The position numbers and the translations under genes were made by a program. The notes below the pieces were generated by a model. That model ran no database searches. It had not been told where the DNA came from and was given only the letters and a program-made list of their open reading frames with translations. This document shows, one piece after another, positions 26,715 to 35,638 of a stretch of DNA of 64,000 nucleotides (position 1 is its first letter; each line of letters starts with the position of its first letter). The stretch comes from Solibacillus sp. FSL H8-0538 (GTDB taxonomy: Bacteria > Bacillota > Bacilli > Bacillales_A > Planococcaceae): the NCBI RefSeq assembly GCF_038003525.1, contig NZ_JBBOPI010000001.1:2347001-2411000 (forward strand). Reading direction: 5' to 3'.

Positions 26715-28103
26715 ATGACAAAAAAAACAATGGAAACAATCGTTAGCTTAGCTAAACAACGTGGCTTCGTTTTCCCAGGCTCTGAAATTTATGGCGGCTT
26801 AGCAAATACTTGGGATTACGGTCCACTAGGGGTCGAACTGAAAAACAACGTAAAAAAAGCTTGGTGGCAAAAATTCGTTCAAGAATCAGAGCACAATGTT
26901 GGTCTTGACGCTGCTATTTTAATGAATCCACGTGCTTGGGTTGCATCTGGTCACGTTGGTAACTTCAACGACCCAATGATCGACTGTAAATCTTGTAAAG
27001 CTCGTCATCGTGCAGACAAATTAATCGAAGACGCTTCCCTTGAAAAAACAGGCAAAGAAATTATTGTTGATGGTATGTCATTCGACCAAATGAAAGCAAA
27101 AATGGAAGAATTAGAAGTAACATGCCCAGACTGCGGTAAAGTAGACTTCACTGACATCCGTCAATTCAACTTAATGTTTAAAACATTCCAAGGTGTAACA
27201 GAATCTTCAACAAACGAAATTTTCCTTCGTCCAGAAACAGCACAAGGGATTTTTGTTAACTTTAAAAATGTTCAACGTTCAATGCGTAAACGTACGCCAT
27301 TTGGTATCGCACAAATCGGTAAGTCATTCCGTAACGAAATCACTCCAGGTAACTTCACATTCCGCACACGCGAATTCGAACAAATGGAGCTTGAATTCTT
27401 CTGTAAACCAGGTACTGACCTTGAGTGGCACGCTTACTGGAAAAACTTCTGTAAAGACTGGTTATTAAATTTAGACATGAAAGAAGATTCTATGCGCCTA
27501 CGTGACCACGAAGAAGACGAATTATCACATTATTCAAATGCAACAACAGATATCGAATTCCGCTTCCCATTCGGATGGGGCGAATTATGGGGCGTTGCTG
27601 ACCGTACAGACTTTGACTTAAAACAACATATGGAGCATTCAGGTGAAGATTTCACTTATATCGATCCAATTACAAACGAACGCTATGTACCTTACTGCAT
27701 CGAGCCGTCTCTAGGTGCTGACCGCGTAACGCTTGCATTCTTATGTGACGCTTATGATGAAGAAGCTTTAGATTGCGATGACAAACGTACCGTATTACGT
27801 TTCCACCCAGCTCTAGCTCCATTCAAAGCAGCAGTTCTTCCTTTATCTAAAAAGTTAGCTGAAGAAGCAACTGACGTATGGGCTGATTTACGTAAAGCAT
27901 TCCCAGTTGATTATGATGAGTCACAATCAATCGGTAAACGCTACCGTCGTCAAGATGAAATCGGTACACCATTCTGTATAACGTTCGACTTCGACTCAAA
28001 AGAAGACGGCCAAGTAACAGTACGTCACCGCGACTCAATGGAACAAATCCGCATGCCTATTTCAGAAGTTAAAGCCTATATTGAAAAGCATTTACAATTT
28101 TAA
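26715..28103 (+). CDS. glyQS: Glycyl-tRNA synthetase, single-chain (dimeric) type
   Basis: A 462-residue class II synthetase of the archaeal/eukaryotic-like alpha2 type. Motif 2 is seen at [25 protein letters not shown]; the N-terminal [20 protein letters not shown] and a zinc-binding set ([14 protein letters not shown]) are family features. The start at 26715 follows GAAGGAGGT; a longer open frame back to 26583 is only the translated T-box and terminator. Codons are strongly biased to A/T endings, as for a highly expressed gene. Confidence 0.96.
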   Translation: MTKKTMETIVSLAKQRGFVFPGSEIYGGLANTWDYGPLGVELKNNVKKAWWQKFVQESEHNVGLDAAILMNPRAWVASGHVGNFNDPMIDCKSCKARHRADKLIEDASLEKTGKEIIVDGMSFDQMKAKMEELEVTCPDCGKVDFTDIRQFNLMFKTFQGVTESSTNEIFLRPETAQGIFVNFKNVQRSMRKRTPFGIAQIGKSFRNEITPGNFTFRTREFEQMELEFFCKPGTDLEWHAYWKNFCKDWLLNLDMKEDSMRLRDHEEDELSHYSNATTDIEFRFPFGWGELWGVADRTDFDLKQHMEHSGEDFTYIDPITNERYVPYCIEPSLGADRVTLAFLCDAYDEEALDCDDKRTVLRFHPALAPFKAAVLPLSKKLAEEATDVWADLRKAFPVDYDESQSIGKRYRRQDEIGTPFCITFDFDSKEDGQVTVRHRDSMEQIRMPISEVKAYIEKHLQF

Positions 28104-28113
28104 GGAAAAGATT

Positions 28114-28148
28114 GGGACAGTGCCGCACTTAGCGGACTGTCCCTTTTT
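28114..28148 (+). terminator. Terminator of glyQS
   Basis: GGGACAGT-GCCGC and GCGG-ACTGTCCC arms followed by TTTTT, 10 nt after the stop codon. Confidence 0.9.
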
Positions 28149-28157
28149 CTATGCATG

Positions 28158-28208
28158 CGGATTGCTGATGTAAAAGCCTATATCGAAAAGCATTTACAAT
28201 TTTATTAA
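28158..28208 (+). pseudogene. Second copy of the glyQS 3' end
   Basis: The segment encodes [16 protein letters not shown] and a stop. From 28170 it matches the true gene end (28068-28101) at 32 of 34 bases, and the two differences are synonymous. It lies behind the glyQS terminator, has no start codon, and is followed by its own terminator. It looks like the tail of a lost second gene copy or a duplication remnant. Confidence 0.8.
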
Positions 28209-28215
28209 TAACATT

Positions 28216-28246
28216 AGCGCTACCCAACAATTGGGCGGCGCTTTTT
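28216..28246 (+). terminator. Terminator after the glyQS 3' remnant
   Basis: AGCGC-ta-CCCAA and TTGGG-cg-GCGCT arms followed by TTTTT. Having a second terminator behind a second gene tail supports origin from a complete 3' end. Confidence 0.8.
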
Positions 28247-28401
28247 CGCGAGTTTTCATGGAAATAAATTGCATTTCACAAACTAAAAAGAATCAGATGA
28301 ATATGTTGGATACTACACTAGTAGATATATAGGTGGTTACCTATTTTGAAGCAGGTCAATTTCGCTACTCTATTAATAAGACGAGGTAACCATTCTAGCA
28401 T

Positions 28402-28590
28402 GTAGTAGAAATCGTACAACAAGCATTAATACACGTTCCAACGGTATTAAACGCAGTAGAAACACCAACAGTCGAATCATTTGACGAAGCATAGAAAAGT
28501 TTAAAGGATGACAGCGAAGAAATTATAAAAGCAAGCTATGGTCATCTCGATTTTTCAGCAACAGAAGATCGCTTAAAAGTACTTAAATAA
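28402..28590 (+). pseudogene. Decayed protein-coding remnant
   Basis: Read in one frame the segment gives protein-like sequence (VVEIVQQALIHVPTVLNAVE … ASYGHLDFSATEDRLKVLK) broken by a TAG at 28492 and without a start; further stops lie upstream at 28387 and 28396. A terminator follows at once (28595-28640). No family recognised. The 28250-28400 stretch before it shows no open frame. Confidence 0.5.
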
Positions 28591-28594
28591 TAAG

Positions 28595-28641
28595 AAAGGC
28601 TATGCGGAAGTTATATAGAACTCCCGCATAGCCTTTTTTAT
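28595..28641. terminator. Bidirectional terminator
   Basis: AAAGGCTATGCGG and CCGCATAGCCTTT form a 13-bp stem with a T run on the plus strand; the minus side (…CCTTTCTTATT) is weaker. It separates the remnant from the convergent polysaccharide deacetylase. Confidence 0.85.
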
Positions 28642-28668
28642 TTCGTTAATTCTTTATATTCATCTATC

Positions 28669-29403
28669 CTAATTACTCACTTTAACATTTGCAACACGTA
28701 AGAGCTCTGAGATGGTGACAAATTTATAGTTTTGTTTTTGCAGTTCCGGTAAGATTTCTTTGAGTGCTTCTACAGTTTGCTTACGATTCCCTCCGCCATC
28801 GTGAAATAAAATGATATTCCCGGGTTTCGTCCCTTGCATTACTTTTTTGACAATTTTTTTTACCCCTGGATTTGTCCAATCTTCCGTGTCCTGATGCCAA
28901 GACCACATGACTACTTTATAGCCCTTATTCGCAACAAGGTCGATCATATCATCTGTATATTGCCCACCAACCGGTCGAAACAGCACCGGATAAAATCCTG
29001 TAATGCTGTAGATAATATCATTTGTCTGTTTTAATTGTTTTTCTAGCTCTGGCACAGTTATTTTCAATGGATGTGTAAAAGTGTGATTTGCTAGTTCATG
29101 TCCTTCGTTATATTCCCGTAAAACAACATCAGGATTCTTTTCTGCGTTTGCACCAACTACAAAAAACGTTGCTTTTGCATCGTATTTGGCAAGTAAATCT
29201 AAAATTTGCGCAGTGTATTCTGGATGTGGCCCATCATCAAATGTTAGGGCAATCTTTTTTTCCTCTGTTTTAATCTCCCAAAGCACTTGTCCGGTTTCTT
29301 CATAATAACGTCTCCCCTTGTCAGCGGCAGTAGTAAAGGTAACATAACTTATCGAAATGCAGATGAATAATACAATTAAAATAACAATACTTTTACGTGT
29401 CAA
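28669..29403 (-). CDS. Polysaccharide deacetylase (NodB domain), membrane-anchored
   Basis: A ~244-residue protein with an N-terminal membrane anchor (SIVILIVLFICISISYV) and a NodB deacetylase domain: TFDDGPHPEYT at residues ~57-67 with the catalytic and metal aspartates, HELANHTFTH with the two metal histidines, FRPVGGQY and ILFHDGGG. Likely removes acetyl groups from peptidoglycan or another wall glycan. Start TTG 29403 is chosen for its GGTAGGTGA site; TTG 29418 is possible. The family includes PdaB-type spore proteins, but assignment is not certain. Confidence 0.85.
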   Translation of the reverse strand: MTRKSIVILIVLFICISISYVTFTTAADKGRRYYEETGQVLWEIKTEEKKIALTFDDGPHPEYTAQILDLLAKYDAKATFFVVGANAEKNPDVVLREYNEGHELANHTFTHPLKITVPELEKQLKQTNDIIYSITGFYPVLFRPVGGQYTDDMIDLVANKGYKVVMWSWHQDTEDWTNPGVKKIVKKVMQGTKPGNIILFHDGGGNRKQTVEALKEILPELQKQNYKFVTISELLRVANVKVSN

Positions 29404-29520
29404 ATCGTCACCTACCAATCATCAAGGACATCGTGTTCTTAATATTTTCTGAAAGCGATTAATTATACCTTCATAATTTTTAACACATGCAAAACTTAGT
29501 AATTGTTGATTTTTTCAAAT

Positions 29521-29653
29521 AGGCACAAATAATAAAATTTAACTCGTTAAAATACGCGGTTTTGGTTACCGAAACGACTCTCATTTCTTCCTGTAACTTC
29601 ACTTTTAAACGGGGCGTTAATTTTGTCATGCCCGGCTTTTCGGGATGAACCCA
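29521..29653. other. Conserved intergenic element E, copy 1
   Basis: This stretch and 33545-33675 share a patterned conservation: AGGCACA, then after 29 nt GCGGTTTTGG-yTACC, GAC-CTCATTTCTT-CTG, ACTT, AAAC-GGG, AATTTT, CCC, CTTT-CGG and GATGAACCC, in the same order and nearly the same spacing. The pattern of short invariant blocks separated by variable bases looks like a structured regulatory RNA or protein-binding array. No known class was matched by eye. Confidence 0.6.
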
Positions 29654-29666
29654 ATCTGACTAACAA

Positions 29667-29684
29667 ATATATATATATATATAT
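29667..29684. repeat. (AT)9 dinucleotide tract
   Basis: Nine uninterrupted AT units in the leader between element E copy 1 and the ribosome site of the Tat-signal oxidoreductase subunit. Confidence 0.9.
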
Positions 29685-29826
29685 TTATTTATTATCTAAC
29701 GACCAGTTTAAAAACTACAAATTACTACCAATAAAATTTTACTTTTCCAAATTGATTATAATTTACTTTTTTTGCGAATTATTAAATATAGAACAATATC
29801 CATACATTTTGGAGAGGAGGATTTAT

Positions 29827-30600
<774 letters not shown>

Positions 30601-30620
30601 TTTCAAGGGGGTTTTTATAG

Positions 30621-32333
30621 ATGGCAACAACATTACCAAGTGTAGACGTTGTAACAGTTGGTGTAGGTTGGACTGGCGGTATTATTGCTGCGGAGTGTAC
30701 AAAAGCTGGCTTAAAAGTTGTAGGTTTAGAGCGTGGACAAAAACGCGGGACGGAGGATTTCCTGAATGTCCATGACGAGTATCGTTATGCCATTCGCTAT
30801 GACTTGATGCAAAACCTTTCAAAGGAGACTATATCCTTCCGTAATGACCGCAAAATGAAAGCTTTACCGATGCGTCAGCTCGGTTCCTTTTTATTAGGAG
30901 AGGGACTTGGAGGGTCTGGAACACACTGGAACGGTCAGACTTATCGCTTTTTACCGTATGATTTCAAGATTAAAACAATGACAGACGAACGTTATGGTGC
31001 CAATAAATTAGGCCCCGATTATTTATTGCAGGATTGGGGCTTAACATACGATCAGCTAGAGCCCTATTTCGATAAATTCGAAAAAACGACAGGTATTTCA
31101 GGTGAAGATAAAAATCCGTTTAGTGGAAAACGTACCAATCCATTTCCAACACCTCCAATGAAAAAGACACCGATGCTTGTGCAATTTGAAAAAGCAGCAA
31201 AAAATTTAAAATTATCGCCTTACATGGTTCCTTCTGCAAACTTATCAGAAGCCTATCAAAATCCTGATGGTGAAACAATTAACGCCTGTCAATATTGCGG
31301 ATTCTGCGAGCGTTTCGGTTGTGAATATGGCGCAAAAACATCAGCAGAAATTACAGTTGTACCTACCGCTTTAAAAACAGGTAAATTTGACCTCCGCTTC
31401 AATTCCAATGTTGTTGAAATTTTAAAGCAGGGCAACAAAGTAACAGGTGTCAAATATTTAGATACGATATCCGGTGAAGAATTCATACAACCTGCGAATG
31501 TTATTGTGTTGACAAGCTATGTCTTTAACAACGCCAAACTGTTAATGGTTTCCAATATTGGACAGCAATACGATCCAGCAACAGGTAAAGGAACACTTGG
31601 ACGAAACTATTGCTATCAGATTTTACCAGGTGCGGCTGGATTCTTTGATGAACAATACAACACATTTATGGGTGCAGGTTCACTTGGTATGACCATAGAC
31701 GACTTTAATGGTGATAACTTCGATCATAGTGAATTGAATTTCATACATGGTGGAAATATTGCACTTACGCAAACAGGTACACGTCCAATCGGCTCGAACC
31801 CAACACTACCCGATACACCAACATGGGGACCAGAGTTTAAAAAACAATCGATTCATTACTATACACGTTCATTTGGTGTTGGTGCGCAAGGTGCTTCCAT
31901 GCCATATAAAGAAAACTATTTGTCACTTGATTCCGTATACAAGGACGCTTATGGTTTACCATTAGTGCAGCTAACGTACAACTTTACGGATCAAGATCGT
32001 GCGCTTCATAAATTCATTTCTGCGCGTGCGGCCGATATTATGAAAGAAATGGGTGCAAAAACCGTCGTCCCAAGTGGAGAGATTAAAGACTACAACATCG
32101 TCCCTTACCAAACGACGCATAATACAGGTGGAACAGTCATGAGTTTAACGCCAGAGGATGGCGTTGTGAATAACTACCTACAGCATTGGGACGTAGAAAA
32201 TCTTTTCGCTGTTAGTGCCGGAAACTTCCCTCATAATAGTGGTTATAATCCAACAGGTACTTTAGGAGCGCTAGCCTATCGCTGTGCAGAAGGCATCATT
32301 AAATATAGTAAATCAGGTGGATCTTTAGTTTAA
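30621..32333 (+). CDS. GMC-family oxidoreductase, gluconate 2-dehydrogenase large subunit-like
   Basis: A 570-residue FAD enzyme. The N-terminal dinucleotide fold reads VTVGVGWTGGIIAAE with ERGQKR closing the second strand; GEGLGGSGTHWNG is the GMC signature 1 region; CQYCGFCERFGCEYGAK is a cysteine-rich segment near residue 223; HNTGGTVMS and SAGNFPHNSGYNPTGTLGALA form the C-terminal active-site and FAD region. It has no signal, so it should be carried through Tat by the preceding subunit. No cytochrome subunit follows. Substrate (gluconate, sorbitol or other polyol) is not determined. Confidence 0.9.
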   Translation: MATTLPSVDVVTVGVGWTGGIIAAECTKAGLKVVGLERGQKRGTEDFLNVHDEYRYAIRYDLMQNLSKETISFRNDRKMKALPMRQLGSFLLGEGLGGSGTHWNGQTYRFLPYDFKIKTMTDERYGANKLGPDYLLQDWGLTYDQLEPYFDKFEKTTGISGEDKNPFSGKRTNPFPTPPMKKTPMLVQFEKAAKNLKLSPYMVPSANLSEAYQNPDGETINACQYCGFCERFGCEYGAKTSAEITVVPTALKTGKFDLRFNSNVVEILKQGNKVTGVKYLDTISGEEFIQPANVIVLTSYVFNNAKLLMVSNIGQQYDPATGKGTLGRNYCYQILPGAAGFFDEQYNTFMGAGSLGMTIDDFNGDNFDHSELNFIHGGNIALTQTGTRPIGSNPTLPDTPTWGPEFKKQSIHYYTRSFGVGAQGASMPYKENYLSLDSVYKDAYGLPLVQLTYNFTDQDRALHKFISARAADIMKEMGAKTVVPSGEIKDYNIVPYQTTHNTGGTVMSLTPEDGVVNNYLQHWDVENLFAVSAGNFPHNSGYNPTGTLGALAYRCAEGIIKYSKSGGSLV

Positions 32334-32403
32334 GTACGGTGCATCCGTTACCTTAAGCTTGCTGCAAGACTGCCTAAATATGTATAAAAAGGAGGCATGA
32401 CCT

Positions 32404-32610
32404 ATGGGAGGACTTGGTGCAATTGGTGTTCCTGGATTAATCATTATTTTGGTCATTGTGTTAATCGTTTTTGGCCCGAAGAAATTACCTGAAATCGGTG
32501 GCGCAGTGGGTAAAACCTTTGCAGAGTTTAAAAAATCCACTAAAGGCTTAATTGACGACGATGATGATGTACCAACAAAGAAAATAGAAAAAAAATCAGA
32601 TGTTTCGTAG
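32404..32610 (+). CDS. tatA: Twin-arginine translocase subunit TatA
   Basis: A 68-residue protein: one N-terminal membrane helix ([16 protein letters not shown]) with the conserved FGP hinge and an amphipathic helix [19 protein letters not shown], then an acidic tail (DDDDD). It forms the Tat pore with TatC. An AAGGAGG site precedes the start. The placement after the Tat substrate and before tatC makes a dedicated export unit. Confidence 0.95.
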   Translation: MGGLGAIGVPGLIIILVIVLIVFGPKKLPEIGGAVGKTFAEFKKSTKGLIDDDDDVPTKKIEKKSDVS

Positions 32611-32621
32611 GGGGCTTTCCT

Positions 32622-33476
32622 ATGGACCCATATGAAAAAAAAAAATATTTAAGTCCCATTGATAAAATAAAAAACGAGCCTCCCGCACCGATGGAGGCTT
32701 CTATTGAATCATCATATGATTCCAGTACATCGGACATTGTGCTTGAGGAAACCGTAAAGAACGAGCCACTTATTCCTGGCGAATCACTATTTGGGCATCT
32801 TACGGAGCTACGTAAACAGATTATAAAAGCTCTAGTCGTCTTTGTACTATTTTTTATAATCGTATTCTCTACTATTAATATTTGGTTTCCATATGTCACA
32901 CGTGGACATTCACTTGTGATTTTAGGACCGCTCGAGGTTGTAAAATTCTATATGACGATTTCATCAACTTTAGCCCTCGGATTGTCCTTGCCCTTTTTCG
33001 TTCACTTTCTTTGGAGTTTCGTAAAGCCTGGCTTAAAGGAGGAAGAAAGTCGCTTTCTTGGGCTTTATGCGCCAGTTATGTTTTTACTATTTTTACTAGG
33101 CATAGCATTCGGTTATTTTGTCGTCAATCCGCTCAGCTATTCGTTTTTAGTGGGCCTTGGTGCAGCGAATTTTAATGTCATGGTATCTGCAAGTGAATAC
33201 ATGCATTTTTTAATCATGACAACGGTACCACTTGGGTTATTATTTGAATTGCCGATTGTTGCACTTTTTTTATCATCCTTAGGTATATTAACGGCCGAAT
33301 CCATGAAAAAAGTACGCGGTTGGTCTTACATCGCGATGGGTTTAGGCTCTGCGCTCATAACACCTCCCGATTTCATCAGTCAGCTACTCGTATTAATTCC
33401 AATGATTATTTTATATGAAATAAGTATTACCCTTGTAAAACGTATAGAACGTAAACAAATAGAAAGCACTGTATAG
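32622..33476 (+). CDS. tatC: Twin-arginine translocase subunit TatC
   Basis: A 284-residue protein with six predicted membrane helices and the TatC signature HLTELRKQ at residues ~53-60, GPLEVVKFYM and FLWSFVKPGLKEEE. It is the receptor for twin-arginine signals. An extra hydrophilic N-terminal extension of about 50 residues (rich in Ser, Glu, Pro) precedes the core and is longer than in the usual ~245-residue Bacillus TatC. A terminator overlaps the stop codon. Confidence 0.95.
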   Translation: MDPYEKKKYLSPIDKIKNEPPAPMEASIESSYDSSTSDIVLEETVKNEPLIPGESLFGHLTELRKQIIKALVVFVLFFIIVFSTINIWFPYVTRGHSLVILGPLEVVKFYMTISSTLALGLSLPFFVHFLWSFVKPGLKEEESRFLGLYAPVMFLLFLLGIAFGYFVVNPLSYSFLVGLGAANFNVMVSASEYMHFLIMTTVPLGLLFELPIVALFLSSLGILTAESMKKVRGWSYIAMGLGSALITPPDFISQLLVLIPMIILYEISITLVKRIERKQIESTV

Positions 33477-33499
33477 TAATGATGCAGTGCTTATTTTTT
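33464..33499 (+). terminator. Terminator of the Tat operon
   Basis: AAGCACTG and CAGTGCTT arms with a 13-nt loop and a following T run. The left arm lies inside the last codons of tatC. Confidence 0.85.
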
Positions 33500-33544
33500 C
33501 TTTAATTCCTTAACAAATATTTCACATAGGGTAAAAATACGATA

Positions 33545-33675
33545 AGGCACATTACTATTACCAAAACTTCGGCTTACAGGCGGTTTTGGCTACCATAATG
33601 ACACTCATTTCTTTCTGCGACTTTGCTTGGAAACTGGGATATAAATTTTCTTACCCTACTTTCGGTGATGAACCC
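33545..33675. other. Conserved intergenic element E, copy 2
   Basis: Shares the block order of copy 1 (29521-29653), including AGGCACA, then GCGGTTTTGG exactly 35 nt downstream in both copies, CTCATTTCTT, AATTTT and GATGAACCC. It ends 60 nt before the start codon of the 33736 gene. Confidence 0.6.
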
Positions 33676-33735
33676 CATTTTTATTCCAAATATTATATAA
33701 TTTAACTAAAATGAACTTTGATTGAGGTGGGAGAT

Positions 33736-34215
33736 ATGTTTTTTTCATTGACGAAGCAGGAGAGCAAAGACGTTGAGACAAAGGATTTATATGAGCAGCT
33801 TTATACAATCGTACTAACCTTATTGAAGCAGGAATTACCGGAACTGAACGGAAGACATCATCTACTCTATACAGCAAACGTCCAGTTGGAGCAGTACCGA
33901 ACAAATTCACAGCTCCACCGTAAACGTGCTAATGTGCATACAGCAATCGGCGCATTTCATAAACAGGCGTATGATTTTAGCTTAAAGCACTTTAATCAGC
34001 TCCAGATTTTAATAGATTCGTATATTCATTTAAGCGTTATTGAGGAGCGTAATTTATTTAATCATCGTTTAAAAATGAAAGATGGTCTCATTACATTAAT
34101 TTATGAGGAACTCCAGCAAAAAAAACAACTCGAGTTTCCTCCACAACTAGAAGAAAAATTTTGGCATGCATTAAAAGAAGACATTTTTCCTGTTTTAGCA
34201 ATACTTGAGGGATAA
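33736..34215 (+). CDS. Hypothetical helical protein
   Basis: A 159-residue soluble protein, predicted almost fully alpha-helical, with no signal peptide (LYEQLYTIVLTLLKQELPELN near the start; HFNQLQILIDSYIHLSVIEERN in the middle). ATG 33736 follows GAGGTGGGAG. It has an element E copy in front, like the Tat operon, so both may answer to one signal. No family recognised; no cofactor or catalytic motif is visible. Confidence 0.72.
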   Translation: MFFSLTKQESKDVETKDLYEQLYTIVLTLLKQELPELNGRHHLLYTANVQLEQYRTNSQLHRKRANVHTAIGAFHKQAYDFSLKHFNQLQILIDSYIHLSVIEERNLFNHRLKMKDGLITLIYEELQQKKQLEFPPQLEEKFWHALKEDIFPVLAILEG

Positions 34216-34319
34216 CATAAAAAATAACCACAAATCGAGATTAATAGTTCCTCTTTTATGTTAAAAGACGGTAAATTACAAACTTAAAAAAGCAGCTGTC
34301 TAATAAGTCAGATTTTGAA

Positions 34320-34490
34320 TTAAACGGAGATAGCATGAGCTGAAGGTCTCGTAGGAGGCATTTAGGAACGAAGGCTAAGAACGCCACGTCCTGTGGTAAC
34401 GCCTTCGTGACCAACATCGTGTTGGCCCGAGGAGACTGCAGCCATGCCTGTGGTAAGCGTCCGCCGCAGCGGAAATCAACCTTGCAGAAT
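34320..34490. repeat. GC-rich hairpin spacer (R3 type)
   Basis: A base composition clearly richer in G and C than the flanks. It contains compact hairpins GCCAC-GTCCT-GTGGT (34383-34397) and CCAAC-ATCGT-GTTGG (34411-34425) and the tail CGCCGCAGCGGAAATCAACC. No plausible coding frame. Related hairpins occur at 39620-39676 and 57989-58031. Confidence 0.6.
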
Positions 34491-34494
34491 TTTA

Positions 34495-34575
34495 TTAGAA
34501 AGACACAACTCCCCAAAATGCGGTGAGTTGAAGTCCTTTTTTATGTGGATGGGAACGTGATTCTTTCTTATCCAC
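34495..34575. repeat. Double-hairpin repeat R1, copy B
   Basis: TTAGAAAGACACAACTC start, reduced first hairpin, second hairpin GTGGATGGGAACG / CTTTCTTATCCAC. It directly follows the GC-rich spacer, between convergent genes. Confidence 0.8.
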
Positions 34576-34639
34576 TTATAAAATTTGACAATCATTTTTT
34601 ATTTTTTACTTTTGGATAACCCCTTTTTTGTATATCTAT

Positions 34640-35614
34640 TTATTGGTGTATCGCAACAGCATGTGCCCCTAATTGTTGATAGCTTTTAAACACTTGTGCC
34701 TGGTTATGCTCTTGAATCCCATGAAGTGGATTCATGAGAATAAGAGAATCGTCTTTTCTTCCCACAAGTACAACTGCATGTAAATTCTTAAACATTTGGT
34801 GGTATTCATTTGTTTCTGTGATATACCAGCCATCCCCAGCTATTGGCACACTTAAATCTAATGTTACCCATAGAACAACCGGTATTCCTTGTTCTAACGT
34901 ATTCAAAATAGCTTCAGGTGAATAACCACTTAAATTGCTTACGTTCAAATTTACTTGCTTTTTTGTAATAATAGCAAGTGCTGCGTCCACAAGTGGATTC
35001 GCTAAGACATACGTTCCATTTACGCGGTCACGAGGGTCTCCAGCAAAGGCCATTTGTGGATCAGGTCCATACCTAACTCCATCTTTCCATTTAAATGCTT
35101 GCTTCGGTAAATAGTCATCTGCCATTTCAGTTTTGGATACTTCCACACCGTAATAGTTCAATACAGCTGTCAAAGAAGTAATTTCACAACCATGTGGCAA
35201 CTCAGGGTTTTGTAAAACGACCGGCACTGCTAAATTATTGTGCTGATTAACCGCATGTGTTTGAATAACAAAAACGGGTCTTTCTTTTTGATAGATGAAA
35301 TCTTTCACAGTCACATTTGCGAGCGTTTCTTGCATAGCGTTTTCGGTCTGCACATGTACGGTATATTCTTTTCCTACAATTAAGTCATGAAAAATGAACT
35401 CCCCTTCAATAGAAGCGGATTGCTCACTTAATACTTCTTTTGTCTCAGCATCGAATAACGTCACGCTTGTATTCGTTAACGGCGCGCCGCTTGAAAATTC
35501 TACAGTGAGAATCTTTAATTCACCTGAAGTGACGTGCATAATTTCTTGTTGACAAGCTCCCAACAAACATAAGCAAACGCTCATTAAAATCCCAAGTGAC
35601 TTCACTCTGTTCAA
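34640..35614 (-). CDS. C39-like cysteine peptidase lipoprotein
   Basis: A ~324-residue exported protein. The signal ends in a lipobox LLGAC near residue 20; an Ig-like/carboxypeptidase-regulatory beta domain follows (residues ~30-110), then a peptidase C39-like domain with LPHGCEITSL holding the putative catalytic cysteine and FKNLHAVVLVG the histidine. Target unknown. Start TTG 35614 is proposed because AGGAG lies about 10 nt upstream; ATG 35623 touches the ribosome site. It lies 24 nt after asnB, probably co-transcribed. Confidence 0.82.
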   Translation of the reverse strand: MNRVKSLGILMSVCLCLLGACQQEIMHVTSGELKILTVEFSSGAPLTNTSVTLFDAETKEVLSEQSASIEGEFIFHDLIVGKEYTVHVQTENAMQETLANVTVKDFIYQKERPVFVIQTHAVNQHNNLAVPVVLQNPELPHGCEITSLTAVLNYYGVEVSKTEMADDYLPKQAFKWKDGVRYGPDPQMAFAGDPRDRVNGTYVLANPLVDAALAIITKKQVNLNVSNLSGYSPEAILNTLEQGIPVVLWVTLDLSVPIAGDGWYITETNEYHQMFKNLHAVVLVGRKDDSLILMNPLHGIQEHNQAQVFKSYQQLGAHAVAIHQ

Positions 35615-35638
35615 TGAATTCATTCTCCTGTGCACTCG

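Noticed and set aside
29521-29653. Element E as a c-di-GMP-I (GEMM) riboswitch on the minus strand
   Set aside because: Some blocks (GGTAGCC, CCGAAAG) look similar, but the GACGCAAAGCC core is missing and the order differs between copies.
34256-34516. 86-residue frame in the GC-rich spacer
   Set aside because: It spans hairpins and repeat R1 and has no ribosome site.
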